From NCBI GenBank assembly GCA_905339295.1, contig CAJPFI010000001.1:26909-90908 (forward strand): a stretch of DNA of 64,000 nt. Direction: 5' to 3'. Below, piece after piece: positions 30,326 through 42,592 of the stretch (positions are counted from its first letter, which is position 1; each line of letters opens with the position of its first letter). The position numbers and the translations under genes are program-made. The notes under the pieces are model-generated. The model had not been told where the DNA came from and did not search any database. It saw nothing but the letters and a program-made list of their open reading frames with translations. Source of the stretch: Burkholderiales bacterium (lineage in GTDB: Bacteria; Pseudomonadota; Gammaproteobacteria; Burkholderiales; Casimicrobiaceae).

Positions 30326-30511
30326 ATGGTCGTCGTCAGGCTCCTGGTCGTGCTGGGCCTCGCGGCGATCGCCGTCGCGTTCCTGCTCTACCTGTTCACG
30401 CGCGACCGCCGCTACCTCCGCTTCATCGTGACGGTGGCGAAGCTCGTCGTCGTCGCGATCGCCGCGGTGCTGGCGTACTTCGTGATCGAGCGCGTCCGGC
30501 TCATGCTTTGA
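30326..30511 (+). CDS. Small two-helix membrane protein, function unknown
   Basis: A 61-residue product made almost entirely of two hydrophobic helices (about residues 3-23 and 33-54) joined by a basic loop TRDRRYLRF. Helix, loop and basic ends suggest an inner-membrane hairpin with both ends on the same side. I do not recognise a named family; similar small proteins occur near dciA and secA in related genomes from memory, which I cannot confirm here. Codon use is strongly biased to GC at third positions, supporting a real gene. Confidence 0.65.
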   Translation: MVVVRLLVVLGLAAIAVAFLLYLFTRDRRYLRFIVTVAKLVVVAIAAVLAYFVIERVRLML

Positions 30512-30531
30512 CGGGCGCGAGGCGCGGCGCG

Positions 30532-30556
30532 GGGCGGGTAGAAGGCCTGCCCGCCC
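30532..30556. terminator. Hairpin between convergent genes
   Basis: GGGCGGG (30532-30538) pairs with CCCGCCC (30550-30556) over an 11-nt loop, in the 50 bp between the small membrane protein gene and convergent dciA. It has no T tract; it may serve both strands. Confidence 0.35.
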
Positions 30557-30561
30557 GGTTC

Positions 30562-31026
30562 TCAGCGCCCGGAACGGCGCAGCCAGCGCGACACCGCGTC
30601 CCTAAGCGGCCCGTCGGGAAGTCCGGAGGCCAGGCGGCTCAAGGCCGTCTTTTGCGTGCTATCCCATTGACGGGGAACGGGTTTCACTGGATCGGGCGAC
30701 ACGGGTGCCGGTTGCACTCGGACCCGAACTTCCCTAAACTTCATGCCCTCGCCGTCGATCGCGGCGCGGACGGCGGGCAGTCGCTGCCGCAGTGCCGCGG
30801 CAACGGTACCGGTCGACGCGACGAGGTCGAGCCGGCCGGGCTCCGGCAGCAGGGCGGTGACGTGGGCCGCCAGCGGACGTGGCAGTGCGCGTCGTGCCGC
30901 ACGGGTCGCCACCGCCTCGTCGCGGCGGCGTCGCTCCCAGGCGGCGAGCAGGGGATCGTCCGCAAGCACGCGGGCGAGGGGCTTGCCGGGCGGCGGGGTT
31001 TTTCCCGGCATCGCGGGCGTTCGCAT
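30562..31026 (-). CDS. dciA: DciA-family protein (DUF721), putative replicative helicase operator
   Basis: DciA is the ancestral partner that helps load DnaB at the origin in bacteria without DnaC/DnaI. The 154-residue product has a KPLARVLADDPLLAAW N-terminal segment and the domain core ALPRPLAAHVTALLPEPGRL...VASTGTVAAALRQRLPAVRAAI, then EVRVRVQP and a basic tail. ATG 31026 is used; TTG 31029 and ATG 31011 are alternatives, none with a clear ribosome-binding site. It is divergent from the M23 gene with only 17 bp between starts. Confidence 0.8.
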   Translation of the reverse strand: MRTPAMPGKTPPPGKPLARVLADDPLLAAWERRRRDEAVATRAARRALPRPLAAHVTALLPEPGRLDLVASTGTVAAALRQRLPAVRAAIDGEGMKFREVRVRVQPAPVSPDPVKPVPRQWDSTQKTALSRLASGLPDGPLRDAVSRWLRRSGR

Positions 31027-31043
31027 CAAGGGAGGCAGTCGGG

Positions 31044-31961
31044 TTGGACATCATACTGGTCAGCGGTGCGAGCGCGCGCGCGAAGACCCTCTCGCTCGAC
31101 TGGCGGCACGGCGTCGTCATCGCGCTCGTGGTCCTTTCCGCCCTCGTGCTGTTCACGCTCGTGTTCAATTACGCGACGCTCAGGTGGGCGGCCGCGGTCA
31201 ACCACCCCTGGCTGCAGGCGATCGTGCTCGCGGACCAGCGCGAGGAGGCGCAGCGGGTGCAGGAGAAGGTCCAGGGGCACCTGAGCACGATGGCGCTCAA
31301 GCTGGGAGACCTCGAGGCGCAGGTGATGCGCCTGGACGGCCTGGGCGATCGCCTCGCCCGCATCGCCGGCCTGAAGCCGCAGGAATTGCCCGCGAAGGGC
31401 GCCGCCCCGGGTCGCGGGGGCGCGGAATCGACGACGATGCCGTCGCGGGACGTGGGCGTCGAGGAGTTCTCGACGTTGCTCGAGGATCTTCGCCGGAAGG
31501 TCGACCAGCGCGCCGACCAGCTCTCGGTGCTCGAAGCCCTCCTGATCCAGAACTCCGCCAGCCTCAAGTTCCTTCCCAGCCTCCTGCCGATCATCGACGG
31601 ATGGCATTCGTCCAATTTCGGCTACCGGATCGACCCGTTCACCGGCCGACAGGCGCATCACGAGGGCATCGACTTCCCGGCGGAGACCGGCACGCCCATC
31701 GTGGCCGCGGCGAGCGGCAAGGTGATCGCGGCCGAGTGGCATCGCGAATACGGTAAGATGGTCGAAATCGACCACGGCAACGGCCTCGTTTCGCGCTACG
31801 CGCACGCCTCGACGCTCGGCGTGAGCGAAGGGGATCTGGTGGTCCGCGGCCAGCAGATCGCCGCGGTCGGGACGACCGGCCGGTCGACGGGGCCCCACCT
31901 GCACTTCGAGGTGCGGCTGAACGGCGTGCCGCAGAATCCGGCGCGCTTCCTGCAGAACTAG
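31044..31961 (+). CDS. M23-family metallopeptidase (LytM/MepM-like) with membrane anchor and coiled coil
   Basis: A membrane-anchored murein hydrolase or LytM-type activator. The 305-residue product has one membrane helix (about residues 22-45), a coiled coil (about 60-110) and a second helical stretch, then the M23 domain: [30 protein letters not shown] and [12 protein letters not shown]. The first zinc motif (HxxxD in HHEGID) and the HLHFE motif are intact, so it should be catalytically active. The start is TTG 31044, set by GGGAGG 8 bp upstream. It precedes secA, as in many related genomes. Confidence 0.88.
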   Translation: MDIILVSGASARAKTLSLDWRHGVVIALVVLSALVLFTLVFNYATLRWAAAVNHPWLQAIVLADQREEAQRVQEKVQGHLSTMALKLGDLEAQVMRLDGLGDRLARIAGLKPQELPAKGAAPGRGGAESTTMPSRDVGVEEFSTLLEDLRRKVDQRADQLSVLEALLIQNSASLKFLPSLLPIIDGWHSSNFGYRIDPFTGRQAHHEGIDFPAETGTPIVAAASGKVIAAEWHREYGKMVEIDHGNGLVSRYAHASTLGVSEGDLVVRGQQIAAVGTTGRSTGPHLHFEVRLNGVPQNPARFLQN

Positions 31962-32076
31962 CGCGATTCGCCGGCGCGCCCGCGCGTGCCGGACTCCCTC
32001 CCGGAGCGGCACGCGTCGACACCGGTCCGCGAGGACGGCGATTCGCGTCCCGAAGGCGCGCGCTTTCCCCCTTCCG

Positions 32077-34803
<2,727 letters not shown>

Positions 34804-35139
34804 CGTCGCGCCCGCGACGAACGACCTGGGCCGAGCCGCCCTGACGTCAGGGCGCCGCGCCCGACGCGTTGGACCGGACGCCTGCGGCGCCGGTCGACGC
34901 GCCGGGCCCGTCGCCCGGCCGGACGAGGAATCACGCGACCGCGAACGGGGAGCCTGTCCCCCCGGCCCGCGTCGTCGATCCAGGGCGCCTCCTGCCGCCA
35001 GGCCGTTTCTTGCCTCGCCTCGCGTGCGCTCCTGCCGGCGGGCGTCCGGCTATCATTCGCTACCGCTCCCGGACGCCGGACGCGCCGTTCCGGGCGACTC
35101 CGCTGCGGCGGTCTCCCGTCAACTCGTTGCTGACACCTG
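34804..35139. other. Intergenic region between secA and argJ
   Basis: No gene is visible in this 336-bp stretch. It holds a perfect 16-bp palindrome GCCCTGACGTCAGGGC at 34838-34853, 34 bp after the secA stop, which could act as a terminator (6-bp stem, ACGT loop, no T tract) or an operator. A -10-like TATCAT lies at 35051-35056, 84 bp before argJ, without a clear -35. Confidence 0.5.
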
Positions 35140-36369
35140 ATGCCCGTCAACTTCACGCCCCCGACGCCCGGCTCGCTGCTGCCCGTCCCCGGCATCGCGC
35201 TGGGCGCGGCCGCGGGACACATCAAGAAGTGGGACCGCAACGACGTGTTGCTGGTCGTCTGCGACGAAGGCACGGTCGCCGGAGGCGTGTTCACGCAAAA
35301 CCGCTTCTGCGCGGCGCCGGTGACCGTGTGCCGCGCGCACCTCGCCGCGAGCGGCCGGATCCGCGCGATCGTCGTCAACGCCGGCAACGCGAACGCCGGC
35401 ACCGGCGCGCGCGGCATCGCGGACGCCGAGACGACGTGCGCCGCGGTCGCGTCGATGCTCGCGTGCCCGATGCAGCACGTGCTGCCGTTCTCGACCGGCG
35501 TGATCATGGAGCCGCTGCCGGTCGACCGGCTCGTCGCGGCGCTGCCGGCCGCGCGCGGCGCGGCTCGCGCGGACGGATGGCTCGACGCCGCGCGCGCGAT
35601 CATGACGACCGACACGGTCCCGAAGGGCGCCTCGCGGCGCGTGACGATCGACGGCGCCGCCGTGACGGTCACCGGCATCGCGAAGGGCGCGGGAATGATC
35701 CATCCGGACATGGCGACGATGCTCGCGTTCGTCGCGACCGACGCGTCGGTCGACCGCGGCCTGCTCGCGACGCTCGCGCGCGAAGTCGCCGACGTCTCGT
35801 TCAACGGCGCCACCGTCGACGGCGACACGTCGACCAACGACAGCTTCGTGATCGCCGCGACCGGCAGGGCGCGCATGACGCCGATCGCGCGCGTCGACGA
35901 TCCCCGCCTGCCGGCGCTGCGCGCCGCGATCGAGGGCGTGGCGGTCGAGCTCGCGCAGGCGCTCGTGCGCGACGGCGAGGGCGCGACCAAGTTCATCGCG
36001 ATCCGCGTCGAGGGCGGCCGAACGGTCGAAGAGTGCCGGCGCGTGGCGTTCGGCATCGCGCACTCGCCGCTGGTCAAGACCGCGTTCTTCGCGTCGGACC
36101 CGAACCTCGGGCGCATCGTCTGCGCGATCGGCAACGCGGCCGCGCCGGACGCCGATCCGGCGCGAATCTCGTTCTGGCTCGACGACGTGCTCGTCGTCGA
36201 CCGGGGAGGGCGCGCCGCCTCCTACCGCGAGGAGGACGGCCAGCGCGTGATGAGGCAGGACGAGATCGCGGTGCGCGTCGACCTGGGGCGCGGCGCCGCT
36301 CGCGCGACCGTGTGGACCTGCGACTTCTCGCACGACTACGTGTCGATCAACGCGGACTACCGCTCGTGA
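35140..36369 (+). CDS. argJ: Bifunctional glutamate N-acetyltransferase / amino-acid acetyltransferase ArgJ
   Basis: ArgJ recycles the acetyl group between N-acetylornithine and glutamate in arginine synthesis. The 409-residue precursor cleaves itself before Thr193 in [16 protein letters not shown], and this motif is intact. The SGVIM-like segment ([12 protein letters not shown] type) and the C-terminal [14 protein letters not shown] block are also visible. Cytoplasmic. It follows secA by 336 bp and may have its own promoter. Confidence 0.96.
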   Translation: MPVNFTPPTPGSLLPVPGIALGAAAGHIKKWDRNDVLLVVCDEGTVAGGVFTQNRFCAAPVTVCRAHLAASGRIRAIVVNAGNANAGTGARGIADAETTCAAVASMLACPMQHVLPFSTGVIMEPLPVDRLVAALPAARGAARADGWLDAARAIMTTDTVPKGASRRVTIDGAAVTVTGIAKGAGMIHPDMATMLAFVATDASVDRGLLATLAREVADVSFNGATVDGDTSTNDSFVIAATGRARMTPIARVDDPRLPALRAAIEGVAVELAQALVRDGEGATKFIAIRVEGGRTVEECRRVAFGIAHSPLVKTAFFASDPNLGRIVCAIGNAAAPDADPARISFWLDDVLVVDRGGRAASYREEDGQRVMRQDEIAVRVDLGRGAARATVWTCDFSHDYVSINADYRS

Positions 36370-36400
36370 GCGCCGCGGCGAGCCTGGGGAAGGGCGCCCG

Positions 36401-37318
36401 ATGACCGCACGCAAGGACGCGGCGCCGGAACCGAGCGCGCTGGAGGCGCTCGTCGTGCGCGCCGAGGGCGTGCTCGCGCGCGTCGAGGCGCTGCTGCCGC
36501 CGCCGGCGGTCGACCCCGACTGGACGAAGGTGACCGCGGCGCGCTGGCGCAAGCGGGGCGGCCGCGGATGGCTGCAGGCGGTCGCGCGCCCGCACGCGAT
36601 CGACCTCGACGCGCTCGTCGCGATCGACGCGCAGAAGGAGGCGGTCGACCGCAACACGCGCCAGTTCGTCGCCGGCCTGCCGTCGAACAACGTGCTCCTG
36701 ACCGGCTCGCGCGGCACCGGCAAGTCGTCGCTGGTGAAGGCGATGCTCGCGAAGCACGCGTCGCGCGGCCTGCGCCTGATCGAGGTCGACAAGGCCGACC
36801 TCACCGACCTGCCCGACATCGTCGAGCGCGTCGAGGGGCGACGCGAGCGATTCGTCGTGTTCTGCGACGACCTCACGTTCGACGCGGGGGAGGCGGGCTA
36901 CAAGGCGCTCAAGGTGGCGCTCGACGGTTCGATCGCAGGGGCGTCCTCCAACGTCGCGATCTACGCGACGTCGAACCGGCGCCACCTGCTGCCCGAGTAC
37001 ATGAGCGAGAACCTCGAGACGAAGCACCTGGGCGACGAGGTGCACCCGGGCGAGTCGGTGGAGGAGAAGATCTCGCTGTCCGAGCGATTCGGCCTGTGGA
37101 TCTCGTTCTACCCGTTCGCGCAGGACGACTACCTGGCGGCGGTCGCCGGCTGGCTCGCGCATTTCGGCGCCGGCGCGCCCGCGAACGCGAAGGACGCCGA
37201 GCTGCGCACGCGCGAGGCGCTGCAGTTCGCGCTCCAGCGCGGCTCCCGATCGGGGCGCGTCGCCTGGCAGTTCGCGAAGCACTGGGCCGGCCGGCAGGGC
37301 CTGAAGCGCCGCTCCTGA
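36401..37318 (+). CDS. DUF815-family AAA+ ATPase
   Basis: A 305-residue ATPase of the DUF815 family. It has Walker A GSRGTGKSSLVKAM (about residues 105-118), Walker B-like VVFCDDLTF, a sensor-1 Asn region IYATSNRRHLLPEYMSEN and the family block EEKISLSERFGLWISFYPF. The family's function is not established. It starts 31 bp after argJ and ends 2 bp before the Nudix fusion, so the three are probably cotranscribed, an order common in this group. Confidence 0.88.
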   Translation: MTARKDAAPEPSALEALVVRAEGVLARVEALLPPPAVDPDWTKVTAARWRKRGGRGWLQAVARPHAIDLDALVAIDAQKEAVDRNTRQFVAGLPSNNVLLTGSRGTGKSSLVKAMLAKHASRGLRLIEVDKADLTDLPDIVERVEGRRERFVVFCDDLTFDAGEAGYKALKVALDGSIAGASSNVAIYATSNRRHLLPEYMSENLETKHLGDEVHPGESVEEKISLSERFGLWISFYPFAQDDYLAAVAGWLAHFGAGAPANAKDAELRTREALQFALQRGSRSGRVAWQFAKHWAGRQGLKRRS

Positions 37319-37320
37319 CG

Positions 37321-38250
37321 ATGGGCCTCACTCGCGTCGCGGCCGCCGTCGTGCTGCGCGCCGACGGCGCGGTGCTCCTCGCGCAGCGCCCGGCGGGCAA
37401 GCCCTATGCCGGCTACTGGGAGTTCCCGGGTGGGAAGCTCGAGGCCGGCGAGTCGCCGCGCGACGCGCTCGTGCGCGAGCTTCGCGAGGAGCTCGGGATC
37501 GCCGTGCGCCGCGCGTCGCCGTGGCTCGTGCAGGAGTTCGCCTACCCGCACGCGCATGTCGAGCTCCACTTCTTCCGCGTCTTCGCGTTCGACGGCGAGC
37601 CGGTCGGCCATGACGGCCAGGCATTCGCGTGGCAGCGCGTCGGCGCGTTCGACGTCGCGCCGCTGCTCCCCGCGAACACGCGCGTGCTCGCCGCGCTCGC
37701 GCTTCCCGACGTGTTGGGCATCACCTGCGCGGAGGACCTCGGCGAGGACGCGTTCGTCGCGCGCGCCGGCGCCGCACTCGCGCGCGGGCTTCGCCTGGTC
37801 CAGTTGCGCGAGAAGAGCTGGCCGCGCTCGCGCGTCGACGCGCTCGCACGGACGCTCGTACCGCTCTCCCATGCGCACGGCGCGAAGCTCGTCGTCAACG
37901 GCACGGCGGACGACGCGCTGCGCGCGGGAGCGGATGGCATCCACTGGACGTCGGCCGCGCTCGCCGCGGCGGCGCGGCGACCGGAGGGCATGCTCGTCGG
38001 CGCGTCCTGCCACACGCGCGACGAGCTCGCGCGCGCCGGCGCGCTCGGCGTCGACTACGCGCTCGTCGGACCGGTCCTCGCGACGGGCACCCATCCCGCC
38101 GCGGTCCCGCTCGGCTGGCAGGGCTTCGCGCGGACGATCGAGCGAACGCGCGTGCCGGTCTACGCGCTCGGCGGACTCGGACCGGCCGATCTCGAGAACG
38201 CGCGCGACCATGGCGCGCACGGCATCGCGATGCGGAGCGGGGCGTGGTGA
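37321..38250 (+). CDS. Nudix hydrolase fused to a ThiE/TenI-like domain
   Basis: A two-domain protein of 309 residues. Residues 1-130 form a MutT-type Nudix domain with the full Nudix box (GGKLEAGESPRDALVRELREELGI; catalytic REELGI-type glutamates present), expected to clean oxidised dGTP. Residues 135-309 form a TIM-barrel domain like thiamine-phosphate synthase (VQLREKSW, GADGIHW, DYALVGPVLATGTHP, ALGGLGPADL). The usual VNDR motif reads VNGTADD, so the Asp expected for metal/substrate binding is missing and thiamine synthesis is unlikely. Such fusions are typical of this lineage. Confidence 0.87.
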   Translation: MGLTRVAAAVVLRADGAVLLAQRPAGKPYAGYWEFPGGKLEAGESPRDALVRELREELGIAVRRASPWLVQEFAYPHAHVELHFFRVFAFDGEPVGHDGQAFAWQRVGAFDVAPLLPANTRVLAALALPDVLGITCAEDLGEDAFVARAGAALARGLRLVQLREKSWPRSRVDALARTLVPLSHAHGAKLVVNGTADDALRAGADGIHWTSAALAAAARRPEGMLVGASCHTRDELARAGALGVDYALVGPVLATGTHPAAVPLGWQGFARTIERTRVPVYALGGLGPADLENARDHGAHGIAMRSGAW

Positions 38251-38269
38251 CGCCGGAGCCGGCGCACTG

Positions 38270-39742
38270 TCAGGACGCCGGCCGGCGCGCCGCCCCCGGC
38301 ATCCGTGCCATCGCCAGCGCGGTCAGCTCGCGGCGAATCACCTTGCCGGACTCGGTGCGCGGCAGGCGATCGACCCGGATCACGACGTACGGCTTGGGGA
38401 GGTGCGAATGGTGGAACGGCGCCTCGAGCGCCGGCACGCCGACGTCCTCGCTCGCGACGATGGCCGCGCCGACCCCGGTATTTCCGTTCGCGTGATGGAT
38501 GGGGAACGCGGCAGCGTCGAACACGCCCGGCACCCCGAGGAGCAGTTCCTCGATGGCTTCCGGCGCGAACTTGCTGCCGCCGAGGTTGATGAGGTCGTCG
38601 TTGCGGCCCTGGATCGAGAGCATGCCGTCGCCGTCCACGGCGCCGATGTCGCCCGGCACGAACCAGCCGTCGCGGAAGTGCCGCGCCGTCGCCGCCGGGT
38701 CGTCGACGTACGCGTGCCCCATGCCGGGGCTCCGCATGCGCAGCAGCCCCGGCTGACCCGGCGGCAACGTGCGACCCGCGTCGTCGGTCGCCTCGACGTC
38801 GACGCCGGGAAGCACGAACCCCGCGGCCCCGGGATGGTCGCCCATCGCCGCCAGCGAACCGAAGGCGACGGGTCCGACCTCGGTCGCGCCATAGAAGCAG
38901 ACGAGGTTCGCGCACGCTCTCGCGCGCGCGGCGTGCGCGAGCGCGGCGGGGAGGCGTGCACCCGTGATCAGGACGACCTCGAGCGACGCGAACGGACCGG
39001 CGTCCTCGGCGCGGCCGCGCAGGAGCCGGGCGACCGACGACGGGGACCCGACGAACGCGCTCACCCGGTGCGCGTCGACCAGCGCGGCGAGGTCGTCGTT
39101 GCCCTGCGGAACGACGACCGTTCCCGCACCGCCGAAGACTCGCAGCGCATACCCCATGCCGACCCCACCGCCGGGCCCGCTGGGGCAAAGGAACCGCGCG
39201 CGGTGCGGCAACCCGTCCGGCAGGTCGCCCCACCAGCGTGCCCGCATCATGTCGTGCGTGACGAGCACTTCCTTGGGGAGCCCGGTCGAGCCCGACGTGC
39301 GGAACAGGCTGTAGACGGTCGCGCCGCCGGCATGCGGGATCACGCCGGCCGGCGCGCGCGAGATGGCTTCCTCCGACCACCATGACGGATCGAACGCGAT
39401 CGCCCGCGCGCTCGTGCGCGCAGGCTGCCCCGGCTTGACCAGCGCCATGTCGGCGCCCGTGGTCCGCTCGCCCTGGAAGGTACTGATGCCCGCGCGTGCC
39501 ATGGCGAGCTTGATCAGCAGGAGCGGCAGCGCCTGCCGTGTCGGAATGTCGACGCTCGCGCCGGCCGAGAGTCCCTGCTCGATCACCCGGGCGGCGATCG
39601 CGTCGAGAATTCGATCGAGGCTCGCATAGTCGATCGTTCGCGCGCCCGCGGCGCCGGCCCCGGGCAATCCGCACACGATCGCAATGGCGCCGGGGTGCAG
39701 GCGCGCGGTACTGCGAATGCCGTCGGTGATGTTGAATGTCAT
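38270..39742 (-). CDS. ANL-superfamily adenylate-forming acid ligase, copy A
   Basis: A 490-residue stand-alone acyl/aryl acid-AMP ligase, probably forming an acyl-CoA. The ATP loop TSGSTGLPK (near residue 150), the FYGATEVGP motif, the hinge region GDIGAVDGDGMLSIQGRNDDLINLGG and the catalytic lysine K467 in LPRTESGKVIRREL are all present. It differs from typical family members in having VPGD where R/TGD is usual. No carrier or thioesterase domain is attached. ATG 39742 follows an extended -10. It is paralogous to the next two ligases (N-termini NITDGIR, NIADPIR, DITEAIR). The substrate is unknown. Confidence 0.85.
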   Translation of the reverse strand: MTFNITDGIRSTARLHPGAIAIVCGLPGAGAAGARTIDYASLDRILDAIAARVIEQGLSAGASVDIPTRQALPLLLIKLAMARAGISTFQGERTTGADMALVKPGQPARTSARAIAFDPSWWSEEAISRAPAGVIPHAGGATVYSLFRTSGSTGLPKEVLVTHDMMRARWWGDLPDGLPHRARFLCPSGPGGGVGMGYALRVFGGAGTVVVPQGNDDLAALVDAHRVSAFVGSPSSVARLLRGRAEDAGPFASLEVVLITGARLPAALAHAARARACANLVCFYGATEVGPVAFGSLAAMGDHPGAAGFVLPGVDVEATDDAGRTLPPGQPGLLRMRSPGMGHAYVDDPAATARHFRDGWFVPGDIGAVDGDGMLSIQGRNDDLINLGGSKFAPEAIEELLLGVPGVFDAAAFPIHHANGNTGVGAAIVASEDVGVPALEAPFHHSHLPKPYVVIRVDRLPRTESGKVIRRELTALAMARMPGAARRPAS

Positions 39743-39770
39743 GAGGAGGCCGCGACATCGCGCGCAGACG

Positions 39771-39779
39771 AGTCTAGCA
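39771..39779 (-). promoter_or_regulatory. Candidate extended -10 promoter for ligase A
   Basis: TGCTAGACT on minus (39779-39771), in the context TTTGCTAGACTCG. The predicted start near 39764 gives a leader of about 22 nt. The nearly identical TTGCTAGAATCG box precedes ligase B. Confidence 0.4.
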
Positions 39780-39987
39780 AAACCCGCGCGCGCCGGCGTA
39801 CTCGAGGGCGTCGAGGTCGCGACGTCTCGACCGCCCAGGCCCTGCACGCGCGCGCGCCGGACCTGCGCGCGTGGCCCGGTCGTTCCGGAGGGCGCCGGCA
39901 GCCTGCCAGCGTCGGTCCGCGACGAGCCTGCTCGTCGCGCGCGTCCGGTCGTCCGGTGCGAGGCGGCGCGACGCCTCGCCGTTTCCG

Positions 39988-41451
39988 TCAGCGGGATGCC
40001 GTCCGGATGTGCTGACCCTGCGTGCCGGCGAGCCGCGCAAGTTCCGCGCGCAGGATCTTGCCGTTCTCGTTGCGCGGGATCTGCGCGAGACGGACGATGC
40101 TTCTCGGCGCCGCGTAGTCCAGCCCGCGGCACACGGCCTCGAGCGCGCCCGTCGCGAGCGTCCCGCGCGTGACGATCGCCGCGCAGACGGACGGGATGCC
40201 GAGCGCGTCGGGCAGTCCGAACGCCCCGGCGTCCACGATGCCGCTGACCGTGAGCAGCGCCTCCTCGACGACGCGCGGGCTGAACTTGCTGCCGCCGATG
40301 TTGATGACTTCGCTCACGCGCCCGGCGATCGTCAGCAGCCCGTCCGCCGACACCGAGCCCAGGTCGCCCGGATAGAACCATCCTCCGCGGAACGTGCGCG
40401 CGGAGGCCTCCTCGTCGCGGAAATACCCGTCGGCACAGGTGGCGCCGCGGATGCGGAGGATGCCGACGGTTCCGGCCGGCAGCGGCCGGTCGTCGTCGTC
40501 CACCGCCTCGACCTCCTGCCCGGGAACGACGTAGCCGACCGCGTCGGGCCGTCCCTCGAGGTCGGACACCCGGGACCAGGCGACGTTGCCCGCCTCGGTG
40601 GATCCGTACGACGACAGGATGCTCGGGCACAGCCGGCGCCGCGCCTCCTCGAAGAGCGGGCGCGGCAGGCTGCTGCCGGTGACTTCGATCGACTTGAGCG
40701 ACGAAAGGGACGTCCTGTCGTCGGGTGCCGCCTCGACGAGCGCGCTCAGCGTGGCCGGGGCGACGAGCATGCAGTTGACGCGATGGCGCGCGATCGCGCG
40801 AAAGATCTGGGCGGGAAGCCGCGCCGGAACGAGGGCGCCGCCCGTCCACAGCGCGCGCAGCGCGTGGCGGAAGCCGACGCCCGCCCACGGCCCGACATGC
40901 ACGATAACGATCGGCGTTACCGGATAGGGGCCGAGCTGCCTGTCGTCGCGGATCCTGCGGAACATCAGGTCGTGCGAGACGGCGACGCACTTCGCCGTCC
41001 CGGTCGTCCCGGACGTCGAGAAGATGCGACAGATCGCCGTTCCGCCGGCATGCGACTCGACCTGCGGCGCCGCGTGCGACGGGTCCGGACCGTCGAACCA
41101 GGCGTCGTCCACAGTTATCCAGCGCGACGGACCGCCCTGGCGCCCCGCGTCGGGCGAGAAGCACGCGACGAGGCCCTCTTCGCCTCCCTCGGTCGACTTC
41201 ACGGCGATGCCGATGCGCGCGAGCGCGAGCGCCGTCACGAGGAAGCGGTAATAGGCGCCCGACCCGGGGTGGTCCGGATAGCAGACGCCGACGTGGTCGC
41301 CGGCCGCGAGTCCCAGGTCGAGCGCGCGGCGCGCGACGGCGTCGATCGTGCGGTCGAACTGCGCGTAACTGACCACGCGGTCATGCCGGATGCAGGCGGG
41401 CGCGTGAGGAATCGTGCGCGCGTGGCGCCGGATCGGATCGGCGATGTTCAT
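39988..41451 (-). CDS. ANL-superfamily adenylate-forming acid ligase, copy B
   Basis: A 487-residue paralogue of copies A and C. It has the ATP loop TSGTTGTAK, the YGSTEAG motif, the hinge GDLGSVSADGLLTIAGR, VINIGGSKF and the catalytic lysine K465 in IPRNENGKILRAEL. YPGD stands in place of the usual R/TGD. The length is exactly that of copy C. It is upstream of copy A on the same strand, 245 bp away, with an independent promoter between them. It is divergent from a Bug protein gene with 120 bp between starts, suggesting coordinated control. The substrate is unknown. Confidence 0.85.
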   Translation of the reverse strand: MNIADPIRRHARTIPHAPACIRHDRVVSYAQFDRTIDAVARRALDLGLAAGDHVGVCYPDHPGSGAYYRFLVTALALARIGIAVKSTEGGEEGLVACFSPDAGRQGGPSRWITVDDAWFDGPDPSHAAPQVESHAGGTAICRIFSTSGTTGTAKCVAVSHDLMFRRIRDDRQLGPYPVTPIVIVHVGPWAGVGFRHALRALWTGGALVPARLPAQIFRAIARHRVNCMLVAPATLSALVEAAPDDRTSLSSLKSIEVTGSSLPRPLFEEARRRLCPSILSSYGSTEAGNVAWSRVSDLEGRPDAVGYVVPGQEVEAVDDDDRPLPAGTVGILRIRGATCADGYFRDEEASARTFRGGWFYPGDLGSVSADGLLTIAGRVSEVINIGGSKFSPRVVEEALLTVSGIVDAGAFGLPDALGIPSVCAAIVTRGTLATGALEAVCRGLDYAAPRSIVRLAQIPRNENGKILRAELARLAGTQGQHIRTASR

Positions 41452-41544
41452 CGGGTGGCCGGGAACTGTCGTACCATCAGTGTGCGCGAGGACTTGCTCG
41501 GCGCGCCCGGAAGCCGCAGTTCGCCGCGCGACGACCGATCCGCG

Positions 41545-41553
41545 ATTCTAGCA
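41545..41553 (-). promoter_or_regulatory. Candidate extended -10 promoter for ligase B
   Basis: TGCTAGAAT on minus (41553-41545), in the context GTTGCTAGAATCG, near-consensus for an extended -10. It predicts a leader of about 87 nt before ATG 41451. It lies in the spacer shared with the divergent Bug gene. Confidence 0.4.
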
Positions 41554-41571
41554 ACGGCGGGGGGCAGGGCC

Positions 41572-42576
41572 ATGGTCGCAACGCGATTGTCAGGGAATTC
41601 GTCCGGCATCCGCGGCGCGCGCGCGATCGCCTTCGCGGTCGCGTGCCTCCTCGCGTCGCTCGCATCCCCCGGCGCGGCCGCGCAAGGCTACCCGGAGCGG
41701 GCGATCCGGCTCGTCGTCGGCGTGGCGCCCGGATCCGGTCACGACCAGTCGAGCCGCCTCCTCGCCGACGGGCTCGAGAAGGAACTCCGGGTCCCCGTGA
41801 TCGTCGACAACCGCCCGGGAGCGGACGGCATCATCGCGGTGCACCAGGTGACCGCGGCGCCCCCCGACGGGTACACGCTGCTGGCCGGACTGGGGTCGCA
41901 GGTCGCGATCAACCCGGCCATCTTCGCGAACCTCCCGTACGATCCGCAACGCGATCTCACTCCGGTCTCGCTGGTCGCGCGGCAGCCTTTGCTGGTCGCG
42001 GTGCACCCGTCGCTGCCGGTCACGAGCCTGAGGGAGCTCGTCGCCTATACGCGCGCGCATCCCGGCACCGTCAGCTACAGCGCGGGCACGAGCACGTTCA
42101 TGCTCGCGGCCGAGTCGCTCAAGCGCCGTACCGGTGCGGACATGCTGCACATCCCGTACAACGGCGGCGGTCCGGCCATGATGGCGCTCGTGGCGGGCAC
42201 CGTTCAGGTATCGATGATCGCCGGGACGACGGCGATTCCCCAGGCGAAGGCCGGGAAGATACGCGTGCTGGCCGTTTCGAGCGCCGCGCGGCTCCCGCAA
42301 CTGCCCGACGTGCCGACATTCGCCGAGTCCGGCGTCGGCGACGATGTCCCGGTCTGGAGTGCGATGTTCGCGCCGGCCGGCACGCCCCCGCACATCGTCG
42401 GCCGGCTCCGTGCCGCCATTGCACGCGTGTTCGACACGCCCGCCATCCGCGACCGGTTCGTCGCCAACAGCGAAATCCCGGAGGCGAGCACGCCCGAGGA
42501 ACTGGCCGCGACCATGTCCCGCGACACGGCAGGGATGCGGGAACTCGTCAAGGCGATCGGGCTGCCGTTGCGCTAG
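41572..42576 (+). CDS. Bug/TctC-family periplasmic solute-binding protein, copy 1
   Basis: A 334-residue extracytoplasmic binding protein of the tripartite tricarboxylate (TTT) receptor type. It has a signal peptide (about 37 residues, ending AAAQG) and the family core YPERAIRLVVGVAPGSGHDQ, VIVDNRPGADGIIA, PYDPQRDL, AGTSTFMLAAESL, HIPYNGGGPAM, VPTFAESG and FAPAGTP. Relatives bind carboxylic acids, some aromatic. No TctA/TctB permease genes are near. A Gly-rich SD-like tract precedes the ATG. It is divergent from ligase B and convergent with yacG. Confidence 0.88.
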   Translation: MVATRLSGNSSGIRGARAIAFAVACLLASLASPGAAAQGYPERAIRLVVGVAPGSGHDQSSRLLADGLEKELRVPVIVDNRPGADGIIAVHQVTAAPPDGYTLLAGLGSQVAINPAIFANLPYDPQRDLTPVSLVARQPLLVAVHPSLPVTSLRELVAYTRAHPGTVSYSAGTSTFMLAAESLKRRTGADMLHIPYNGGGPAMMALVAGTVQVSMIAGTTAIPQAKAGKIRVLAVSSAARLPQLPDVPTFAESGVGDDVPVWSAMFAPAGTPPHIVGRLRAAIARVFDTPAIRDRFVANSEIPEASTPEELAATMSRDTAGMRELVKAIGLPLR

Positions 42577-42592
42577 CAGGCCCTGGCAGGCG

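Noticed and set aside
38270..41164. 964-codon open frame suggesting a fused ligase A
   Set aside because: The upper half is a frame shadow of ligase B. A normal start at 39742 gives a complete ligase.
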